Assembly: GCF_045679555.1 (NCBI RefSeq)
Contig: NC_092091.1
Location: forward strand, 76,342,730 to 76,406,729
Source: Salvelinus alpinus
Lineage: Eukaryota; Chordata; Actinopteri; Salmoniformes; Salmonidae
Direction of reading: 5' to 3'
Length of the DNA: 64,000 nt
Shown here: positions 11,881 to 31,574 of the stretch, piece by piece
Layout: each line of letters starts with the position of its first letter
Position numbering within the stretch: position 1 is the first letter of the stretch
Notes under the pieces: model-generated
Databases searched by the model: none
Told to the model about the DNA's origin: nothing
What the model saw: only the letters and a program-made list of their open reading frames with translations
Program-made: the position numbers and the translations under genes

Positions 11881-12033
11881 TGGATTATGTGAAATTGGAA
11901 CTCAGAAAAATACGACGTCAATTCATGCCGTCAGTGATCTTCAGGTCAGAGCTCTATAAAGAGGCCCGAGTTGGAATTCCGAGTTGAATGACCGTTCAAA
12001 TCGATTTTCAAAGTCGGAGCTCGTTTTTTATTT

Positions 12034-13775
12034 CTTCTTCGATGAGGTTTAACGGAGGTTGGCATCCAATATGTTGCATTACCGCCACTTACTAGACTGG
12101 AGTACAACTCCTTTATACTTTGCTTGAAAATAACAATAAAAAACAACCCTACTCCACTATTTAAATCTATTTAGTCCTACCTCATGCCAACAACATGAAA
12201 GGGACATCACCACTTAACACACCCTGTAACTCTTCTGATGTCAAGTCTCGCACACCCAAATGCTTCTCTGCAGCTGCCACCACAAACTCAATTTTCTGTG
12301 ACTTACGTTCCTTCCCTGCAGTACAGTTGATAACCATTACTATAAATCCAATCTTACTGAAACGTATATCACTTGTTGGTTTATTCCTCTGTACTGGTAC
12401 ATATCTACTAGTCACACCACTCCTCTCAGGATCCCTCCCCCTTGACCCATCTTCCTCTACTTTCTTCACTGCCTCAGCATACGACAACTTATGCACTACT
12501 CTAACCCTGGAAACCTCAACCTGCCTCTCTCGCACGGGACATTTCTGATCCCCAGCCCCATGGGCACCACTACTTTCCCCAATGCTACACATTCCTCTGT
12601 CTCATGCCCTTCTGCACCCTTCTCACACCTAGGAACCTCCCTCCTACACACTGCTGCCACATGCCCATAAGCTTGAAACCTGTAACAACGTAATGAATTC
12701 GGTACAAAAGCTCGTATATATATATATATATATATATACAAAAACTTGTATATCCTAACATCACTTTTGTCGGGCAAAGACTTAACATCACTTAACATCA
12801 AATCTCAAAAGAACAGACAATGACGCTTCTGTTTCACCACCCTGTCTGTGTCGCACCAAACAACGAGCATCTTCCCCTTCAGTTGGTCAACTTTTACATT
12901 TACTGCCACCCCAGTAATCACTCCTTTCAATAGCCCCATTTTCTTGAGAGCGAAACAATTCAAATGTCTTGCCCCCATTCGTTTAACGCCGACCTCCTTC
13001 TCCTTCTGACCAACATAAACACAAACAATTATCACAAGACCACTTCTGGTTACCCTCACCGATTCCACAGTACCCAACTCTGATTTCACCCACCCTGAAA
13101 CCAGAAATGGAACAGACAAAGGGGCAAGGGTCCACTTTTCCCCACAACTTCACCCCTACTGTCACAGACTCATCTCTATCCTGACCCTCTGTGAAAGCCT
13201 CGGGGTCCGAGAACTACACCACACCTACCACCTCCGATACTACATTCACTTCCATTTCTACTCCTGTCTTCAGTTCACTCTGCTTACACTTTCTACCATT
13301 CTTCTTTAACAAACCTTCTCCCCATTTTTAACCGACCCAAGCTCACCATCTTCCTCCCTCCCTCTCAGACCTCCTCTCTCTTTTTCCCTCCCCCGTATTC
13401 CAAGTATAAGACTCCTTATGACAATACTGCACTTCTCCTGACACACACATACACATATATATATACACATACATACATATTTTTCTTGATTTCTCAAGGG
13501 ACGCCATTTAAACCGGCTGTCACAATATCCGTACAATCAGAACAAACCCCTCGGGATGTAGCGCTCAACAGTGCATCCCACTTTTAATGCAGCTGCTTGG
13601 TCTTGACGGTATTCTTTATCAAACGCTACCACGACACTTTTCAATTTCAAACAAGCGCGCTCGCAAAAAAACGCCTCCACTACTCTCTCTACCCCCACCT
13701 CGTCTTTTTCCGAGTTCCCTGTTATTTTGAAAGCACTGAAGTCCCCAGTTGTTTTTTAACGAGACAATAGTCCAC
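12034..13775 (-). mobile_element. LINE with nearly complete ORF1 but no ORF2
   Basis: Minus-strand ORF1 of a fish non-LTR retrotransposon. N-terminal part near 13700-13560 reads LKSVVVAFDKEYRQDQAAAL and VERYIPRG; the middle has KVDQLKGKMLVV; near 12700-12590 is a CCHC zinc knuckle (RCYRFQAYGHVAAVCRREVP); the C-terminal part reads CPVRERQVEVSRVRVVHKLS, then YAEAVKKVEEDGSRGRDPER, and ends GVLSGDVPFMLLA at 12182. The frame changes several times and a (TA)n tract lies at 12717-12736. About 150 bp after the ORF1 stop comes the LINE 3' end (GTAAGTGGCGGTAATGCA, then GAAGAAG at 12042-12034). The reverse transcriptase ORF is absent. Confidence 0.75.
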
Positions 13776-14553
13776 GCACGCTGCCAAATGAAGATGCACT
13801 TTGAAAAATTGTTGCAAGGGTAAACTTCCTGTTTATAATTTCTCTGATTAAATTGTTGTTACATTTCTTATCTAATATATCGACGCCATTAATTTCTACA
13901 TTATCACCAATGAAAAGCTTGATCGATCCTTCGGTAAATTTACAGAAAAATATACACTGGAGCGGTTTATCCCGCCCTCCACTCAGTACGTTACACTATG
14001 CATTGTGCGCAGAGTTCCATTGCCTTTTTGTACACAACATCCATTGAATTATTAAAATGTTTGTCGCTGAGGCAGATTTGTTCCCCATCACTCACAGAAG
14101 AACATATTGGCCGTGTACCAGAGTATCAAAACTGCAAAGTATCATGGATACATTTCCTGACTAATCTACAAAATATAATTAGCCGTTATTTATGATGCAA
14201 GGTGATTTGTAGATCAGTCAGCCTGCAGTTACTTTGTGGCTCTCGAAAACGGCTATCGTAGCTGCTCCCTCTGAGTGCTAGTGCGCATGTGATGTTAGTC
14301 AGTATAAACCGGATACAAACGGCCAACCCGGATATGGACCGTCCATGAGTCGGCGTATGCGAACGTGGGTAGGTTGCGTAAAACAACGGTCGGCCATCTT
14401 GCACTCAGTCTCCATTTAATATCATACCTCAGTGGTCCACAGAGGAAAGAGAAACCATGATGTCACGGACATAGGCCGACAATTCTGATCAATCCTGTAC
14501 ATTACATTGGAAATAATAATCGAAAGTGTGGGGTGAAGCTGGTTGCCGCCAAC
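13776..14553. other. 5' flank of the plus gene, unit 2
   Basis: No gene of its own. The stretch 13935-14000 (TTTACAGAAAAATATACACT and CCACTCAGTACGTTACAC) matches the plus side of the promoter block at 31775-31825 and 43905-43950, showing that the LINEs were inserted between this part and the ETS-like box. The rest to the ATG is without recognisable features. Confidence 0.55.
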
Positions 14554-17500
14554 ATGTCGAAAGAATGTTTTCAAACCCAGTTCGCCTTTGTTATGGAGAG
14601 TGTATTGAAGACTGCAGTCACTGAGACAACGAAACTTTTTGAAACAACTATTGAGGAACTGCGAGCCGAAATATCTAGAATAAAAGAAGAGAACAAGGAC
14701 CTCAAATCGAGGCTTCGATCCCTCGAAAATGTGAAGATATCGACGGGTGAAAGTGAACGCCAAACCGCAGAGCCTGGACCGAGTCAAAGAACATCACGTA
14801 TCGGCAAACGTGACATTGGCGTTCAATGCGGTGAGTAGAAAACGGGTGTATTCATTCCGCCACACAATTTATAATGGTTTTACAACAAACGATTTTCTAT
14901 TTGACAAATTCAGGTAGTTCCCGCCCCGTTTGTTTCCGAAACATTTTGCAACAGAATCCGCGGAATGAATACGCTCCTGGACTAGTTATCAAAGCTACTT
15001 TCAAATTAACAAACATCCTAATAGCCTAGATATTTGGCTGAGCATGAAGGCTCAACGCTGAGAATATTTCCCCAAACTGATTAATGTATACGTTTTAATT
15101 TGTATACACCTTTTTTGGAACGTAACCAGTAAACTCTACATCAGGCTAATAGCGTGAGAACTCAACATGTCAGGTGTATGTTACAAGCGGATATGAAGCC
15201 TAGTCAGTGTATGGAGAAGTTGGAGGCGAAACTAGCCAGACACTTCAGAGGATGTGGGCTGCTTGGCCTGGATAGTGGCGAGAAGCAACGGGCGGTACAG
15301 GGGGGAGGCGACTCCAAGTCGATAATCACGTAATAATAAGGAATTCCCCTCGACCACAAATGGGTGGAACCCAACATTCGTCCCTACTGATCACTGCTGT
15401 GTTGTTCGATGTACATGTAGCCAGGTCAAAAATCCCGACCTACAATTCACAAGGGGTGGCAGGTAGCCTAGCGGTTAAGAACGTTGGGCCAGGAACCGAA
15501 ATGTCGCTGTACAGTTCACACAGGGCGGCTAAGAGCGTTGGACCAGGAACCGAAATGTCGCTGATTCGAATCCCCGACCCTGCAAAGTGTTACAAATCTA
15601 CCGTTTTTATTTTCTTCTCCCCTTGACCAAGGAAGGCTGCACCTCTGATTCAGAGGGGTTGGGTTAAATGCGGAAGACACATTTCAGTTTATTTGCGCAA
15701 CAGACTCCCTTTTGCTTCCCTTTCATTTTCCCAATGCACTCACATAGGGAAATAGAGTTTGCGAGAAAGGCCTGTGGCTTCAGGCTAGTCGTTGTAGGGG
15801 GACGCGGTGTCCATGTAGGCTACACATAGCTGTGTGTGTGGAAAACATTGAATCACAGGTCAGACGTTTAACTTGTTTAGTACTGTCCGTTTGGAACTCC
15901 ACTCACTGCTTGCAGCTGTATAGTCCGTTTTGGTGTTGTTGATCTTGGCTAGCATTATAAAAACCAGAGCCTGTCATTTCCAATGGGAGGAAATGAATCA
16001 CAGTGGGCAGAACAAGCACTGGGGAGTGCAGAGCCTTGCACCAGCTAGTGAGATCCTATAGAGTCCCACAGTGGAGGTGTCAATGATGGACTGGCCATCT
16101 GGAGCACCAGGAGTTTCCCCAGTGGGCCCACTTGACAGTTGGGGCCGATGCAACAATATAAATAACCCCAGCCCCTGCTTAAATAAAATTAACAAAGTGC
16201 TGTGTGTCTGATTGGCCCAGGCGAGTGGGCTGCTGGCCCACTGCCACTGTGATTGGGTATTACATCTGTTAGCCTCTCTCTCCCAGCCAATTACTTTTTG
16301 TCCAGTCCATTTTCTGACTTTACCTGGGCCCCACCCCTTTCCCATCTCTGTTAAGTGGTGACATTTGGATAAATAGTGCAGTGGAGCAAGATGGACAAAC
16401 AGAGAAAATGTAAAGGTGGTGCTGAAAAGCGGAGAGAGAAGTGGTTGAAGTCCCTTTAGGATGATGAAGCCAAATATTTAAAAATAACAAATGATTCATT
16501 TGGCGCGGTTACCAGTCAATCATCTCATCCAGTCAATCACCCTCATCTTTTGGAAATCCAGATGAGGGTCTGTATGTTGATGTCCTTCTCACCGTGCAAG
16601 ATCAGAAAAACATCACCGCTACTGCACGGGTCAAGGCACAAGGATACATTGAGGGGTTTCTGAAGTATGAAACAATACTTACAGCTCAGATATTCTTCAG
16701 AATATTTCAGGTCACCTCACCAGTCACAAAATATCATCAAACAAGTGGAATGGACATTCTGTCTGCGCATCGTATGGCAGTGTCTACAGAGGAGCAGCTG
16801 AAAGGAACGGAAAGAGATTTTGAAAAAGTCAAGGCAGCCTTGACAAGAGCTGTTCATCTTGCAAGGACCGTCAAGTGTGTTGCTACCGTATTCTTAGTCA
16901 GTACAACCTATTGACTGACGCATACCACATCCTGGGCCTCGCTTACAAGTTCTTACTTACCCTGTCAGTAACCCGGGTAGCTTGCGAGTGGAGCTTCTAT
17001 ACTCTGAAATTCATCAATCGAATGCTCAGGAGCACTCTATCTCAACAGCACCCGGAGGTTTTTATGCTCATGGCTACTGAGTGAGATGTTTTAATAGCCC
17101 TGGACAGTGACCTGTTGTAGATGGCACTGCTGAGAGAAGTGAGCTGCTGCAGAAATTGCTCATTTAAGGAGGTAGGAAATATGTTTATTTCAATTTTGTT
17201 CTAGGACTTGCCTACTCACCAGTCTTTTCACCAACAAATGTCTTTGTGTATTATTTATTTTAATGGTCAGATGGTTCCAGAGATTCTTGCCACCTTGCTG
17301 CCAGTGCCATTGTGCCAATATGTGCTCCTTCCAGCCAGCCGCCTCCTAAGAGCCACACGTTCCCCTTGTTCTATTTTACATATATTTTACTAAAGATCTT
17401 GTTTACATAAAGTTTTGTTTCGGTGGTGGTGTATTGCTGGAGGGGTTTTGGTGGGCTGGTCTGAGTCAAAGTCCAGGGCCATTTTTTTCATTCCCAGTCC

Positions 17501-20500
17501 ATCCCTGGGAGGTGTCATCATACCCATAAAACCTACCGCACAAATAGAGAAATGTTTTCAGATTTAATAAAAACTTAAAATAAGGCCTGTGTTTTGTCAG
17601 TCCTCGCTTGCTATTATGACAATCGAATTCATCAATACAAATAATGTTTTGAAATTTACTTTTGCTTTCAACAGCATTTCAAACAAAACAAAATAACTAT
17701 TAACTATAGCCATTGAATTCTACTATGTCAATATACCATGCATTAGAGGGAAATATACACGCTCTATAACGCCCTTCAAGCCAATCATAAAAGAGTATTC
17801 AATAATGCCATGGAGAAATAAGAATTTGTCAGGCAGACAGTGGAACACCTTTTTTTGGTAGAAAAAATACACTTAAGCTTAATTTCTATTTATCTGCTTC
17901 TAACTTCTGAAATGTGATAGGCCCATGTTTTCATGAGCTGAAATAAAAGATCCCAGAAATGTTCCAATATGCACAAAAAGTGTATTCTTCTCTAATTTTG
18001 TGTACAAACTGGTTTACATCGCTGTTAGTGAGCATTTCTCATTTGCCAAGATAATCCATCCACCTGACAGGTGTGGCATATCAAGAAACTGGGGACAATA
18101 AAGGCCACTCTAAAATGTGCAGTTTTGTCACAATGCCACAGATGTCTCAGGTTTTGAGGGAGCGTGCAATTGGCATGCAGACTGCAGGAATATTCACCAG
18201 AGCTGTTGCCAGAGAATTGAATGTTCATTTCGCTACCATAAGCTGCCTCCAACATTGTTTTAGAAAATTTGGCAGTACGTCCAACCGAAGACCACGTGTA
18301 ACCATGCCAGCCCAGGACCTCCACATCTAGCTTCTTCACTTGTGGGATTGTCTGAGACCAGCTACCCGGATAGCTGATGAAACCGAGGAGTATTTCTGTC
18401 TGTAATAAAGCCCTTTGTGGGGGAAAACTAATTCTTATTTGCTGGGCCTGGCTCCCCAGTGGGTGAGCCTACACCCTACCAGGCCCACCCATGGCTGCAA
18501 CCCTGTCAAGTCATGTGAAATCCATAGATAAGGGCCCAATGAATTTATTTCAACTGACTGATTTCCTTATAAACTGTAACTCACCTAAATCGTTGAAATT
18601 GTTGCATGTTGCGTTTATATTTTTGTTCAGTGTATGTATAGATATTCATATACAAAATCACTTTAAATGAAATTAGTCCTTGACCTAGTCACCTCAAACC
18701 AACTTTGGATTGTTCAGAGGGTAGGGACAAACAAAAAATAAATATATATTTTACCTTCATTTCGGTGTCACTTTTTTTTGGGACTTCTAGTTTCAATGGC
18801 TCCTTGAAAACACCCACAGATGAATATGAGAAAAATTCAAGTCAAAACATCCTTTAAGTTTCTCATTCTCATCAATATATATTTATAAACTACTGGACAG
18901 ATGTGCATGCCACTTTCACGTGACAGCGATAGTAGCAGTAGTATTGAAAGTAGTAGCAGTAGTGTTGATAGTAGTAGCAGTAGTGTTGATAGTAGTAGCA
19001 GTAGTGTTGATAGTAGTAGCAGTAGTGTTGATAGTAGTAGCAGTAGTATTGATAGTAGTAGCAGTAGTATTGATAGCAGTAGTGTTGATAGTAGTAGCAG
19101 TAGACACATTAGACTTATGATTATGGGCTTGGATTTCTAGCTAACAGTTGTAGGATTTCTTTCAAAGGTCTATAGACTACAATATTACACAGAAGAAAAT
19201 GTGGTTTTGAGAGGTGTGGTCGATAGGTACGGTGTGTTGCAACACATACTGTTCTGTCAGGCTTATGTCCTAACCACTCTCTCTCCCCCGATCTGTTATT
19301 TCCAGTTCTGACAGCGCATGCTTTGCCTCGGGCTGGGGAGCGGCACCTGCGGGAGGCGGACCAGGGAATGGAGCTGCACCGGGGGGCCTACGATGAGGAG
19401 GGCAACCCACAGACTGCCTTAGTGCTGATCAAACAGGAGGTGGACTGGGTAAGACAGTCCCCACCTAGCCTGAGTCCCCGATCTGTTTGGGTCAGCGCTA
19501 TCAAGGATCGTTGGGACGCCCCTTTCTAAGGGGTTTAGGTAGGGGTTTAGATTTCAACTTCAACGGAGTAGGGAAGTCCTAAAGATCCCGGAGAGCACGG
19601 ACCGATCTGTTTTCTGTCTTGCCAATACATCCACCTCTCTACTCAACCTATTTTTGTTGACCCCAGAGAAAAGGAAACACCTGTACACTGCACTTGCTGG
19701 AATCTTCTTATTTTTATTTAAACTTACGTACATCGGCCTAACAGCCTTTGTCAGAGTTTTTGTTGACACTAATATAGCCTGTTGTTGTTGCCATTGTCCC
19801 CCCCCTTCCCCAGGAGGCAGACTATTCTGATGACTACTCCCCCGGGTACATACTGCTGAAGAAGGAGGGGGGAGATCCCCCGACTCTGGTCCGCAGACAA
19901 CCTCTCAGAGAGTTACCAGGCAGAGGTAGGAACTAGGGAGAACTGCTTCTGAATCACACATCTTATTACAATGTATTAAAGAGTATTGGGATGAGAACCA
20001 GGCTCTAATAATATCTATAATAATCTATCCACTGTTATTCTGTCTTTTGTTCTTTCTTTCTCTCCCTTTCAACTTTCCCCTCTACCTTTCTCCATCCTGT
20101 CAATCTCACTCCCTCTGTAGCCCTGGGCCCACCTGGAGCCGTCAGGGCCCTGGTCAACCGTTACACCCAGGAAAGGCCTCCCACCACCCAGTCTACGTCA
20201 GCAGAGGCCCCCCTCCAGGGAGATCCAGACACCCAGGAGGTCCCCCAGGCTCTCAGTCCATCCCAGCCCAGGACCAGAGAGGTTACCAGTGGCAGTGCAG
20301 GCCAGGCCCCTGGAGCAGAACAGCAATCACTGGTAATACCAGCAGCAGAGCCTCCATCAACATTACACCAGACAGCATCTCCTCAATCAGCAGCCACTAT
20401 CCAGTCTACATCAACTGTCCTGTCTACTGTAATGCCCCAGTATATGGTAACTAGTCTGTCAAAAGAAACTGTCCAAACGACCACAGCGGTCCAGTCGACC

Positions 20501-22738
20501 GTAACAGTGAAGTCGACAGCAGCATTGTCAGAGCGCCCGCCACCTGTCCTCTCCGGGTTACCCAGAACCCCTCTTCAGGATACACAGCCCAGCTCCGTAG
20601 CCCCCCGTCCTCCTCGATCATCACCATCACAGTCTCACACAGACGTTCTACCTGTAGCTCGTCCAATAGCAGTGCCCTCAATACAACCAGCTAGGCCTAC
20701 AGCTGTACCTGATGGACCACCGGCCGCACCACCAACACAACCGCAACCGCCTACAGTTTTGGAGAAGACGGGTGTTGCCACGGAAACATCGCTAACACCA
20801 CCGGTCCAGTCCGCTCCGTCTCCGACTGTGTTGACAGAACCTGCCGGCCCCCCTGAGAAGCAGGCGTCGTTGGTCACTGAGCATGTGCAACGCTCCTCCA
20901 CTGTGCCACGACCGAAGTCACCTGCTGTCCCAGAGAGGATGTCTGATGAAGCCCCTGTACAGCTGTCAGCCCCTGCTGTAACTACACCCTCACCCTCTGG
21001 CCCCTTTCAAATGTCTAAGACACAGTTTTTAGCTCAGTTGTCAGTAGTACCCCGAGTATGTGCTCCACCGAGGCTGGAGAAAGACAAGGAGGCGGAAAAA
21101 GAGGGGCAGGAAGATGAGGGCGAGAGGCTTTCCCCCCTCCCTGCCACATCTACGGAAGCTGTGATGACAAGGACTGTCGCTACGGAGACGACCCCCGCCA
21201 GCGAGAATAAGGAGGAGATTGTTGTCCAGGTAGGCGGCAAGCAAAAGTCAAGTCGACGTGAAGCGCTCCTCTCCGGTCTCCGCCTCCGCTTAAGGCCCCG
21301 CCCCCAGGACAGTACCCCATCTCCAGTGGTTGCTAAGAAACCCAGAGGAGAGAGAACCGCCCCTATAGACCATGACTACTCAAAGGTGATGCAGAATGGA
21401 GAAGAAAAGTCCAGGGAATCACACGTTGACCAGGATGTAGTAGAGGACACCGCTGAAGGTAGGACGGCTGACGACAAGTCTAGTGGACAAGGAAGTAGTA
21501 ACCAAGTCATGATTGAGGAAGAGGGAGGAGCTAACACTGATGTGACGTCTCCGACCAGACAGTCACCTATTGTTGGAGGTGTGTCCAAATCCAAGAAGAG
21601 AAGCATGACCTGGGTGCAGGCTCAGAGACTATTGGCCCTAGCCCAGGCTAAGAGGAGTAGGTCAAAGGTCACCAAGGCCTCACAGAGAGGTCTGAGGTCA
21701 GAGCTAAGAGGCTTGGTCACACAGACACAGTTTCTGCCTTCTAACCCACAGCGCCGCCGGTCATACAGACCCGGCCCTCAAGCTGCCTCCAGTCCACGCC
21801 GCACCAGCCCTCGCCAGGTTACAGGGGACAACACAAGCCCTCCTCCTGCCACCCCTCCTCACCCACAGCCTCACCCCTTCAAGGTCACTTCCACCACCCC
21901 TCGTCGCGGAAGACCTCGTTCTGCGGCCGTGGAGGCTTTACATTTGAAACGGTCTCCCTCCACCCCTCAACCTATCCCCTTCATTGTCACTGTCAGCCCT
22001 CGCTCCAAATTCAAAAAGTCCCCCCAGTGCCCACTGACTTTCCAGCAGGCGCGCCGATACCGCCAATCACAACCGATGTGGTCGCCACCGGGACCGCTCC
22101 AACAGTCTCCCCAGGTTCCACGGGTTCCACGGAAACGCCTCGCCAAGAACCAGTGTGCAGACTGCGGTCGTGTCCTGAGCAGCGCCGCTGCTTTAGAGAG
22201 TCACGCCTCCCTCCACTCAGGGAAGCGCCCGTTCGCCTGCTCTGCCTGCGGCAAGGACTTCCCCGACCTCAAGGGCCTCAACCGCCACGCCCGCGTCCAT
22301 GGCGACCAGCGGGGCCACCAGTGTCCGCAGTGCAGCAAGACTTTCGTCTACCGCTTCGGCCTGACTAAGCATGAGCAGGTGGTCCACTGTGGCGTGCGTC
22401 CGTTCGTCTGCCCGATCTGTGACAAACGCTTAATTACACAGCGTGACCTGGAGGCTCATATCCGCGTTCACACCGGAGAGAAACCATTTGCCTGCTCCCT
22501 CTGTGTGAAGCGGTTCAAGAGGCGTGTGGAGCTGAATGTTCACCTGATGTGGCATAACGGGGAGAAGAGACACTGGTGCTCGTACTGCGGGAAGGGATTT
22601 CTGGATTACAATAATCTGAAGAACCACAAACTGGTCCACACTGGGGAGAAGCCCTACACTTGCTCCGAGTGTGGCAAGCGCTTCAAACAGACTGGTCATC
22701 TGAAGAAACACCTGAAGACTGTACACAAAGACCGATAG
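14554..22738 (+). CDS. C2H2 zinc-finger protein, unit 2 plus gene, intact, seven fingers
   Basis: Exons 14554-14830, 19306-19448, 19814-19925 and 20121-22738 (277+143+112+2618 nt) give 1049 aa. Junctions are GCG/GTGAGT, TTCCAG, TGG/GTAAGA, CCCCAG, GAG/GTAGGA and CTGTAG; phases 1, 0, 1. The start ATG follows GCCGCCAAC, a strong context. Exon 1 is a coiled-coil (SRIKEENKDLKSRLR). Exons 2 and 3 have IKQE and LKKE, possible SUMO sites. Exon 4 opens with about 670 residues rich in Pro, Ser, Thr and later Arg/Lys, probably disordered, then seven fingers from about residue 856: CADC, CSAC, CPQC, CPIC, CSLC, CSYC, CSEC, each with two His, joined mostly by HTGEK-like linkers. It is likely a nuclear sequence-specific DNA-binding protein. 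It is the only intact plus-strand partner in the window. Confidence 0.85.
15450..15700 (+). mobile_element. tRNA-derived SINE with duplicated head
   Basis: Starts GGTGGCAGGTAGCCTAGCGG with an A-box-like stretch, and has a B-box-like GATTCGAATCCCC, as in salmonid HpaI/SmaI-type SINEs. The stretch from GTTGG.CCAGGAACCGAAATG is present twice about 56 bp apart, a partial tandem duplication of the tRNA-like head. The tail ends in GGGTTAAATGCGGAAGACAC. It lies in intron 1 of the plus zinc-finger gene. Confidence 0.7.
16081..17507 (+). mobile_element. hAT element, internally deleted, with 8-bp target duplication
   Basis: Ends are CAATGATGGACTGG at the left and CCAGTCCATCCCTG at the right (inverted, one or two mismatches), flanked by the direct repeat GGAGGTGT at 16073-16080 and 17508-17515, the 8-bp target duplication of hAT elements. 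Inside, a start-like frame at 16391 (MDKQRKCKGGAEKRREKWLK) and the C-terminal dimerisation region at 16875-17084 (YKFLLTLSVTRVACEWSF, then MLRSTLSQ) resemble the ZMYM1-like hAT transposases of fish. The middle, with most of the catalytic core, is missing. Confidence 0.85.
17922..18636 (+). mobile_element. Tc1-type element, non-autonomous
   Basis: Same family as 2571-3897. The left end is cut (begins GGCCCATGTTTTCATGAGCT); the right end is TTATATTTTTGTTCAGTGTA. After the transposase N-terminal remnant (18073-18330, VARELNVHFATISC) the centre is replaced by a short GC-rich piece (GGGCCTGGCTCCCCAGTGGG), a deletion derivative known from many salmonid copies. Confidence 0.85.
18920..19105 (+). repeat. 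21-bp trinucleotide-rich minisatellite
   Basis: Unit GATAGTAGTAGCAGTAGTGTT, about nine copies with small changes, in intron 1 of the plus gene. Because 21 is a multiple of three it stays open in several frames; no splice context supports coding. Confidence 0.95.
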
Positions 22739-23246
22739 AGGGCAGGGGACAAATATTCAGTGACATCCTATTCCCTATATAGTGCACCTCTTTTGACCAG
22801 AAACAGTGGCAGTCCCTTGTAAAGTAGTGCACTAGATAGGGTGTCATAGGAGCTATTGAGGGGGATTAGTTCTTTCTCCATTTGCTGTGAATTCAAAACC
22901 CAGCCATGTTAGTTTTAATGAAGCAGGGATCCCCATCTATTCTGACAGTGATCGGGAAAGACTTGTTCTCTTATGTATTGATTAATTATAAGTATCAAAG
23001 CTTTTGTTTTATAAACATTTGGGCCCGCTTTTGTTGTTTAGAAGAATCTTGCTACGAGAGAATGAAGTAGCAAAGTGTAAATTTTTTTTTTATTTTAGTT
23101 GAGACGGAGTTGGTTATTTGTATTTAAAACATGAATTCTGGTTATTTGCTATTCATTAGAAAAGTTTGAAGCCTAAAAAACAAGTTTAAATGTAGGTGTA
23201 GTGTGTTCAGGTCATGGTGTTTATGTTCTGCGGTTTTGAACTACAA
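22739..23246 (+). other. 3' flank of the unit 2 plus gene, probably 3' UTR
   Basis: No gene. The part 22886-23240 (from CTGTGAATTCAAAACCCAGC, then AGCAGGGATCCCCATCTA) is matched by 32327-32720, where no plus gene remains, and weakly by 48170-48200 after the pseudogene. Confidence 0.55.
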
Positions 23247-23690
23247 TGAACAGAAATATAAACGCAACATGGAAAATGTTGGTTTCATGAGCTGAAATAA
23301 AACAACCCACAAAAAGCCTATTTCTCTCAAATTGTGCACTAATTTGTTTCCATCCATGTTAGTGAGCATTTCTCCTTTGCCAAGATAATCCATCCAACTG
23401 ACAGGTGTGGCATATCAAGAAGCATGATTATTACACAAATGCACCTTGTGGCCACTCTAAAATGTTTTGTCAAACAGTGTCCCATGGTGGGGTTACGGTA
23501 TGGGCAGGTATAAGCTACGGACACAATTGCATTTTCAATGCACAGAAAGACCATGACGAGATCCCGACGCCCATTTTTTAAATCTGTGACGAACACATGC
23601 ATATGTCTTCCCAGCTGTGAAATCCATAGATTAGGGCCCAATGAATTAACTCAATAAAACTGTTACTTCATCATTTTGTTCAGTATCGTT
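23247..23690. mobile_element. Tc1-type element, strongly deleted
   Basis: Left end TGAACAGAAATATAAACGCA and right end CATTTTGTTCAGTATC are the inverted termini of the same family as 32894-33706; only about 450 bp remain, including GTGTCCCATGGTGGGGTTAC from the transposase. Confidence 0.8.
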
Positions 23691-24131
23691 GCATTAATGT
23701 GTTTTTATATAAAAATCTGGGCTGGACTTATAACCCTCCAGGTCGTAATTACAAGTGGGAAACTGACAAAATATTGTTCCCTTTGTTGTGACATTTTTAC
23801 TACTATCCTTTAACCCTTTCAACCAGAATCTATCAGTTAGGATAAGTTTGACCATATTGTCAATGGTAAGCAAGCTTTTTATTGGTCTGACATCAAAAGC
23901 AATTGAACACAATCACGGCAGACTTACACCATCCCATAAGCACATGAATGCACTATATTCAAATGTTTGTTAGGTTGACATGGTCATTATGACAGACAAT
24001 TCATAGTCTATAATTTAAGGCATACATTCTTATTTAACACGGTTTGATTATCAATGTCCTTATTAAAAAACAATTGATTACCCCAAAAATTGTTCTCAAT
24101 GTCAAATTAAAACTGAACAAAAAAACGTTTT
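23691..24131. other. Unit boundary between units 2 and 3
   Basis: No gene seen. The segments 23900-24010 (CACATGAATGC...CAAATGTTTGTTAGGTTG) and 24050-24110 (CAATGTCCTTATTAA, GTTCTCAATGTCAAAT) reappear at 34725-34800 and 35272-35320, in front of the next minus gene, so they mark the repeat junction of the gene cluster. Confidence 0.6.
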
Positions 24132-31214
<7,083 letters not shown>

Positions 31215-31574
31215 GGCAAACTGTCTGTGTAACTAAATACAGTTAAGAATTCGTAACGTTTAGCTACTTTTGTACAGGCGAATCAGCCCTGCAATCGAGT
31301 CTAACAAAATGATAGGAAGCTAACGTTAGCAGCAAATATACTGGAAACAACCCCTTCTATCTGTGTTAGCAGGCTAGCAAATCTAGCTACTCTTGGAAGT
31401 TGTTGTCTGACTCAGTGACTGTCCTAGTAATACATGTTTTTCATCATTTCGAGAGATAAGATGCAGCAGTTACTGTATATGAGGCTATTCTAATAAATAT
31501 AAATAACAGAGATAATGAGAGATGGCAGTTAGCTTGCTAGCTAGTTAGAGCCAACACAAAAAGCATACACAAAA

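Larger units (their letters stand above)
6047..12034. repeat. Tandem segmental duplication, right copy
   Basis: Repeats 1-5443. Differences seen: a 34-bp minisatellite of 27 instead of 11 units, a 17-bp difference near 6362, no poly-C tract at the place of 2151-2170, fewer TA/GA steps, and scattered substitutions. On the left the copy continues to about 5450 with finger-exon sequence whose counterpart lies outside the window. On the right it ends exactly at the GAAGAAG end of a minus-strand LINE. Confidence 0.93.

Noticed and set aside
15450-15600. tRNA gene
   Set aside because: A and B boxes are present, but no cloverleaf is possible and the sequence continues into a SINE body and tail.
18901-19140. 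Serine-rich open frame (SSSSSVD repeats)
   Set aside because: It lies in a 21-bp intronic repeat that stays open in several frames on both strands, and it is inside intron 1 of the plus gene.
20451-21606. Several antisense frames of 60-90 codons
   Set aside because: They are shadows of the long proline/serine-rich coding exon of the plus gene.
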